DNA of 64,000 nt from Opitutia bacterium. Its GTDB lineage: Bacteria; Verrucomicrobiota; Verrucomicrobiia; Opitutales; Opitutaceae. This document shows, piece after piece, positions 62,466-64,000 of this stretch (position 1 is the stretch's first letter; each line of letters begins with the position of its first letter). The translations under genes were made by a program, and so were the position numbers. Location of the stretch: NCBI GenBank assembly GCA_947474365.1, contig CANJIU010000030.1, positions 24,432 through 88,431 of the forward strand, written 5' to 3'. A model generated the notes under the pieces. That model made no database searches. It worked only from the letters and a program-made list of their open reading frames with translations, and was not told where the DNA came from.

Positions 62466-62553
62466 GTATTAGGTTGGTATTAGGTTCGTATTACCTTGGT
62501 ATTATCGAGCCCGAATCGAGCCCGAATGGAACCCGAAGCCAGACCGAATCTTA
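62466..62553. repeat. Tandem tract with 11-base period
   Basis: Four units GTATTAGGTTG, GTATTAGGTTC, GTATTACCTTG, GTATTATCGAG are followed in the same 11-base register by CCCGAATCGAG, CCCGAATGGAA, CCCGAAGCCAG and ACCGAATCTTA. The tract changes sequence halfway without losing period, and ends about 54 bases before the gene at 62607. The spacing of about one helical turn suggests a binding array or bent DNA. Confidence 0.8.
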
Positions 62554-62606
62554 CGCGAGTGAAAGCACCCTCAACTCCGAATTCGACCGCAGGCTAACAT
62601 ACCCCC

Positions 62607-63209
62607 GTGGCAAAGATAAAACTCAACGACGCCCTCGCCGCCTTACAGGGCAAGTTCGGCAAGGTGGTTTTTAAGCAGATCAACGGAAAGTTTTTCGCCA
62701 CGAGGTATGCGAAGACGCAAAAACCCCGGACCGAAAAGCAGAAGGCCTGGAACGCCCGATTCCGACGCGCATCGCTTTTTGCGAAAGCCGTGAAGAGCGA
62801 TTCCCGCTTGCGGGCGTTTTACGAACCGATCGCGCAGGCCCGGAATTGCCGGCTGCGTGAGGTCGTGCTCAGCGACGCGTTTGGTGACCCGGAAATTACT
62901 GCCGTCGATTTCTCCGGCTATGCCGGCCAGCCGGGCGACGTGATTCGGATTCGAGCGACCGATAACTACGGTGTCGTGAATGTGAATGTCTGGCTGCGCG
63001 GCCCAAATGGGATCGCGGAGTTCGAAAAAGCGGCGCAGGAAGGCCAAACCGACCTGTGGCTCTACACCGCGACGACGGCGATGCCGCCGGACTCTCCGGT
63101 CAAAGTGCGGGTCGTCGCTTCCGACCGACCCGGAAATAATGCCGTCCACGAATGCGTCTGGCCGGAGTGCGTCGCGACGCCCGAGTCGGGCGCAATGGAA
63201 CAGAAGTGA
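62607..63209 (+). CDS. Conserved protein of unknown function
   Basis: 200 residues from a GTG at 62607 (MAKIKLNDALAALQGKFGKV). The N-terminal half is basic: KQINGKFFATRYAK and TEKQKAWNARFRRASLFAKAV. The rest has LSDAFGDPEITAVDFSGYAG, PGDVIRIRATDNYGVVNVNV and DLWLYTATTAMPPDSPVKVRVVASDRPGN, like an Ig-like or cadherin-like beta domain. I recall a widespread unnamed family with this layout, but know no function. It has no signal peptide. It stands alone on the plus strand between repeats, and a 33-base inverted repeat (62108-62140 and 63582-63614) encloses it. Confidence 0.8.
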   Translation: MAKIKLNDALAALQGKFGKVVFKQINGKFFATRYAKTQKPRTEKQKAWNARFRRASLFAKAVKSDSRLRAFYEPIAQARNCRLREVVLSDAFGDPEITAVDFSGYAGQPGDVIRIRATDNYGVVNVNVWLRGPNGIAEFEKAAQEGQTDLWLYTATTAMPPDSPVKVRVVASDRPGNNAVHECVWPECVATPESGAMEQK

Positions 63210-63314
63210 AGTCGGAGTCCAGCGAGTGAAACGCGGGTAACCCAATCTCTCGTTTTCATACCACCGGGAATGCGAGGTCGGGCCATTCGGCGGGCACAGT
63301 TCAGTTTCTGTCCA

Positions 63315-63375
63315 CTGGGGACGCGACGCCCCCGTCGCGTTTCCAAACCCCGTGACGGGGGCGCCGCGTCCCCAG
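63315..63375. repeat. Palindromic repeat, second copy
   Basis: Left arm 63315-63340 is identical to 62125-62150; the right arm 63350-63375 is an inverted copy with a few mismatches. Same family as the palindrome at 62125-62186. A shorter relative, GGCGACGCCCCCGTCGCC, lies at 63422-63439. Confidence 0.8.
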
Positions 63376-63572
63376 CAGGCGGATTCCGGACGGATCGAAC
63401 TGGGACGGATCGAACTGGAGCGGCGACGCCCCCGTCGCCGTCCGGAAAGGGCACTTCGACCTTCCGCCGCCACCCGGGCCCGCAGCGGGCGGATATCGGA
63501 GCGTGCGACGAGGCGAGGCGTCGTCGCGCCTGTTGAAGCCGCCAGGGTGTTGTGGAAAAACGCGTCAAGCCC

Positions 63573-63614
63573 ACGCGACGAGGCGTCGCGTCCCCAGGGT
63601 CCAGAAATTGAGCT
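63573..63614. repeat. Half copy of the palindrome family in inverse orientation
   Basis: 63582-63614 is the reverse complement of 62108-62140 with two mismatches in 33 bases, including the flank GGGTCCAGAA outside the palindrome arm. Together they form a long inverted repeat around the gene at 62607-63209. Confidence 0.75.
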
Positions 63615-63812
63615 GCGCCCAAATTACCCAAGAGGAGCGATAAAAGGAGGATATTTTTGGAACGCTAATCTTCGCTCATGGACGCTAATCAAGGCGCGCG
63701 CTCGAAAAGAATTCGGCGCAGACTGATTTCTGTCCCGATCCTGGTCGATTTCTGGATTCATGATTTCCGGTTTTTCGGGATGAGCGTTTATTAGAGTGGG
63801 TCAAAAATGGTA

Positions 63813-63909
63813 TGTCATTCTGAGCGTAGCGAAGAATCCAATTTGATCTTTGCGGCGTTTTCAGAGGAGCGAGCGTCTTGATAGATTCTTCGCTGCGCTC
63901 AGAATGGCA
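63813..63909. repeat. Inverted repeat of the TGTCATTCTGAGC type
   Basis: Arms 63813-63838 (begins TGTCATTCTGAGCG) and 63884-63909 are reverse complements with two mismatches in 26 bases and enclose 45 bases. The same motif is common in intergenic DNA of many bacteria. It is probably a small non-autonomous mobile element or its remnant. Confidence 0.8.
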
Positions 63910-64000
63910 AACAGGAAGACCCTTTTTCGACGCCCTCTTAGCGGAGATGAGCGTTCCCTCTTCCCCGTTAGATTATAGCTGAATCCGGGGCCGCGAACTC

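Larger units (their letters stand above)
61537..62606. other. Non-coding, repeat-rich intergenic region
   Basis: Between the minus-strand STT3-like gene and the plus-strand gene at 62607 I find no convincing coding sequence. The open frames present have no start context and their translations look like translated repeats. The region holds decayed ATTCGTGTCGATTCGTGG-type repeats near 61771-61784, 61941-61961 and 62055-62079, the palindrome 62125-62186 and an 11-base tandem tract (62466-62553). The promoter of the minus-strand series must lie in its left part, but no clear -35/-10 pair stands out. Confidence 0.7.
63210..64000. other. Non-coding, repeat-rich intergenic region
   Basis: No gene is supported from 63210 to the window edge. 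The stretch has three copies or fragments of the GC-rich palindrome family (63315-63375, 63422-63439, 63573-63614) and an unrelated inverted repeat at 63813-63909. After about 63640 it becomes less GC-rich. The frames across it have no coding character. Confidence 0.7.

Noticed and set aside
62466..62553. Possible CRISPR array
   Set aside because: Units are 11 bases with no spacers and there are no cas genes.

Overview
The window is high-GC bacterial DNA carrying one long surface-glycan locus. I see no rRNA, tRNA, CRISPR array, transposase or phage gene. The base composition, frequent GTG starts, very large multi-membrane glycosyltransferase-like proteins, a secreted matrixin with a C-terminal domain I associate with Opitutaceae, and the style of the intergenic repeats all suggest a verrucomicrobial host, probably Opitutaceae. 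That placement is inference; there is no marker gene in the window.

Layout. Almost every gene lies on the minus strand and is transcribed from about 61.5 kb down to position 1, with many 4-nt ATGA/GTGA overlaps. In transcription order: an STT3-like membrane protein with TPRs (58930-61536), a two-partner-secretion type outer-membrane porin (57102-58772), a pyruvyltransferase-family protein, a large membrane protein, a GT9/coiled-coil/GT2 fusion (50136-52817), a series of membrane GT-C-like proteins mixed with a GtrB-like GT2 and a GT2/methyltransferase fusion (40769-50105), and two SDR enzymes (38846-40662). A two-gene cassette on the plus strand (35580-38838: GT-C-like protein and GtrA) interrupts the series. 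Then come a Gfo/Idh/MocA oxidoreductase and a GDP-heptose type cassette (HddA, HddC, SIS isomerase, GmhB, transaldolase; 30345-34152), a GxxExxY insertion (29803-30207), a triple glycosyltransferase (25720-29760), a run of methyltransferases (21379-25576 and 14350-16313), a YfhO-type protein, a set of paralogous giant membrane proteins (3032-13535), an NAD-dependent epimerase, and a secreted protein plus matrixin that leaves the window at position 1. The right end (61537-64000) is a repeat-rich region with one plus-strand gene of unknown function (62607-63209).

How it may work (inference). The soluble enzymes make nucleotide sugars (heptose, epimerised sugars). Cytoplasmic GT2/GT4/GT9 enzymes and at least seven methyltransferase domains build and modify a lipid-linked glycan. 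GtrB-like and GtrA-like proteins could supply undecaprenyl-phosphate sugars to the periplasm, where about eleven GT-C-like membrane proteins could use them. Three accessory beta-rich modules recur on different protein cores: a WGS module and a LamG-like module on membrane proteins, and an RGW module on soluble methyltransferases and a GT. Some sit at the N-terminus of one protein and the C-terminus of another. This module shuffling within one locus is the most unusual feature of the window. No initiating sugar-phosphate transferase, Wzx flippase, Wzy polymerase or ABC exporter is visible, so the locus must continue outside or depend on genes elsewhere.
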